Assembly: GCA_001603685.1 (NCBI GenBank) | Contig: LUZO01000085.1 | Location: forward strand, 1-7,121 | From: Bacteroidales bacterium Bact_23 | Lineage (GTDB): Bacteria; Bacteroidota; Bacteroidia; Bacteroidales; Lentimicrobiaceae | DNA length: 7,121 nt | Direction: 5' to 3' | Shown: in pieces, positions 6,879 through 7,121 of the stretch | How positions within the stretch are numbered: position 1 is the first letter of the stretch | How the letters are laid out: the number at the start of each line of letters is the position of its first letter | Translations under genes and position numbers: made by a program | The notes under the pieces: generated by a model | The model's database searches: none | The model's input: the letters and a program-made list of their open reading frames with translations, nothing else | Told to the model about the DNA's origin: nothing

Positions 6879-6965
6879 ATTTTAATTTTTTATTAAAGGA
6901 TATTTGATTTTTAATTAACTTGCAGCATGCTTTGCCACTGCAATTAATCTAAATCAGGCACTCCG

Positions 6966-6979
6966 TTGATATAAATCAA
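6966..6979. promoter_or_regulatory. Perfect FNR-type operator TTGAT-N4-ATCAA
   Basis: TTGAT ATAA ATCAA is identical to the classical FNR consensus in both half-sites and spacing, and the symmetry extends one base each side (GTTGAT...ATCAAC). It lies 88 bases upstream of the Crp/Fnr start codon and 110 bases upstream of the divergent start at 7090. It sits just downstream of the predicted Crp/Fnr transcription start, a position that normally represses. The binder is inferred to be the adjacent regulator. Confidence 0.7.
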
Positions 6980-6987
6980 CAGAATAA

Positions 6988-7014
6988 CAAAGATAATCAT
7001 TAATTGAAGTGCAA
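6988..7014 (-). promoter_or_regulatory. Likely promoter of the Crp/Fnr gene
   Basis: On the minus strand TATCTTTG at 6995-6988 is a perfect TAnnTTTG -7 box, and TTG at 7014-7012 lies 16 bases upstream, one base short of the usual range. Transcription would start near 6983, leaving a leader of about 105 bases and placing the FNR-type box at roughly +5 to +18. Confidence 0.5.
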
Positions 7015-7061
7015 AAATATCATTTTTTCAGCGTTACAACATATTTACATAAATAGTTTCT

Positions 7062-7073
7062 TTGATTTATCAA
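7062..7073. promoter_or_regulatory. Second TTGAT/ATCAA palindrome with 2-base spacer
   Basis: TTGAT-TT-ATCAA repeats the half-sites of the 6966-6979 box but with a 2-base spacer, ending 16 bases before the ATG at 7090. The altered spacing would rotate the half-sites relative to each other, so it may be a degenerate site, a different regulator's site, or chance in AT-rich DNA. Confidence 0.25.
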
Positions 7074-7089
7074 TTTTAATCCCAAAAAG

Positions 7090-7121
7090 ATGGAAAGAAG
7101 GTCACTGATTAAACTCACCGT
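7090..7121 (+). CDS. Partial gene with twin-arginine-like N-terminus
   Basis: An ATG at 7090 opens a frame that runs off the window: MERRSLIKLT. The RRSLIK stretch resembles the Tat motif RRxFLK, with Leu and Ile at the hydrophobic positions, so the product may be a folded, cofactor-bearing exported protein. Ten residues are too few to assign a family. An in-frame stop (TGA at 7063-7065) precedes the ATG, and no other ATG fits. There is no Shine-Dalgarno sequence, as elsewhere in this window. It is divergent from the Crp/Fnr gene and could be its target. Confidence 0.5.
   Translation, partial: MERRSLIKLT

Overview
The window looks like Bacteroidota, probably a Bacteroidales-like or related environmental lineage. 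Three upstream regions carry a TAnnTTTG -7 box with a TTG element 16-22 bases further upstream, the promoter type of this phylum. Start codons are preceded by A/T-rich leaders without a Shine-Dalgarno sequence. The NagZ-type GH3 plus serine hydrolase fusion also fits this group. No phage, transposase, integrase or CRISPR gene is visible.

Layout. 1-78 (-): tRNA-Leu(UAG) cut by the window edge, with its own promoter at 90-118. 261-554: a tandem array of three 81-nt near-palindromes plus a truncated fourth copy. 555-824: no convincing gene, but one copy of a 20-nt sequence that recurs inverted at 6117-6136. 825-1322 (-): thiol peroxidase Tpx. 1398-1430: intrinsic terminator of the next gene. 1517-4477 (-): a secreted 986-residue two-enzyme fusion, GH3 N-acetylglucosaminidase followed by a beta-lactamase-fold serine hydrolase. 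4478-4699: divergent intergenic region with a promoter for the fusion gene. 4700-6079 (+): a secreted von Willebrand A protein with an apparent three-repeat C-terminal half. 6080-6185: convergent intergenic region with an AT-rich hairpin and the second copy of the shared sequence. 6186-6878 (-): a Crp/Fnr regulator with FNR-like cysteines. 6879-7089: divergent control region with a perfect TTGAT-N4-ATCAA box. 7090-7121 (+): the first ten codons of a gene with a twin-arginine-like start.

How the parts relate. Mostly these are separate transcription units. The fusion protein is best read as peptidoglycan turnover outside the cytoplasm. Tpx is a cytoplasmic peroxide defence enzyme. The tightest regulatory unit is at the right edge: a possibly redox-sensing Crp/Fnr protein, an FNR-type operator just downstream of its likely promoter, and a divergent, possibly Tat-exported protein. 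This suggests autorepression together with control of the neighbour.

The least explained items are the palindrome array, whose base changes keep hairpin pairing and favour folding of the plus-strand RNA, and the two-part repeat shared between the regions downstream of tpx and of the vWA gene. I see no clear new multi-gene system here.
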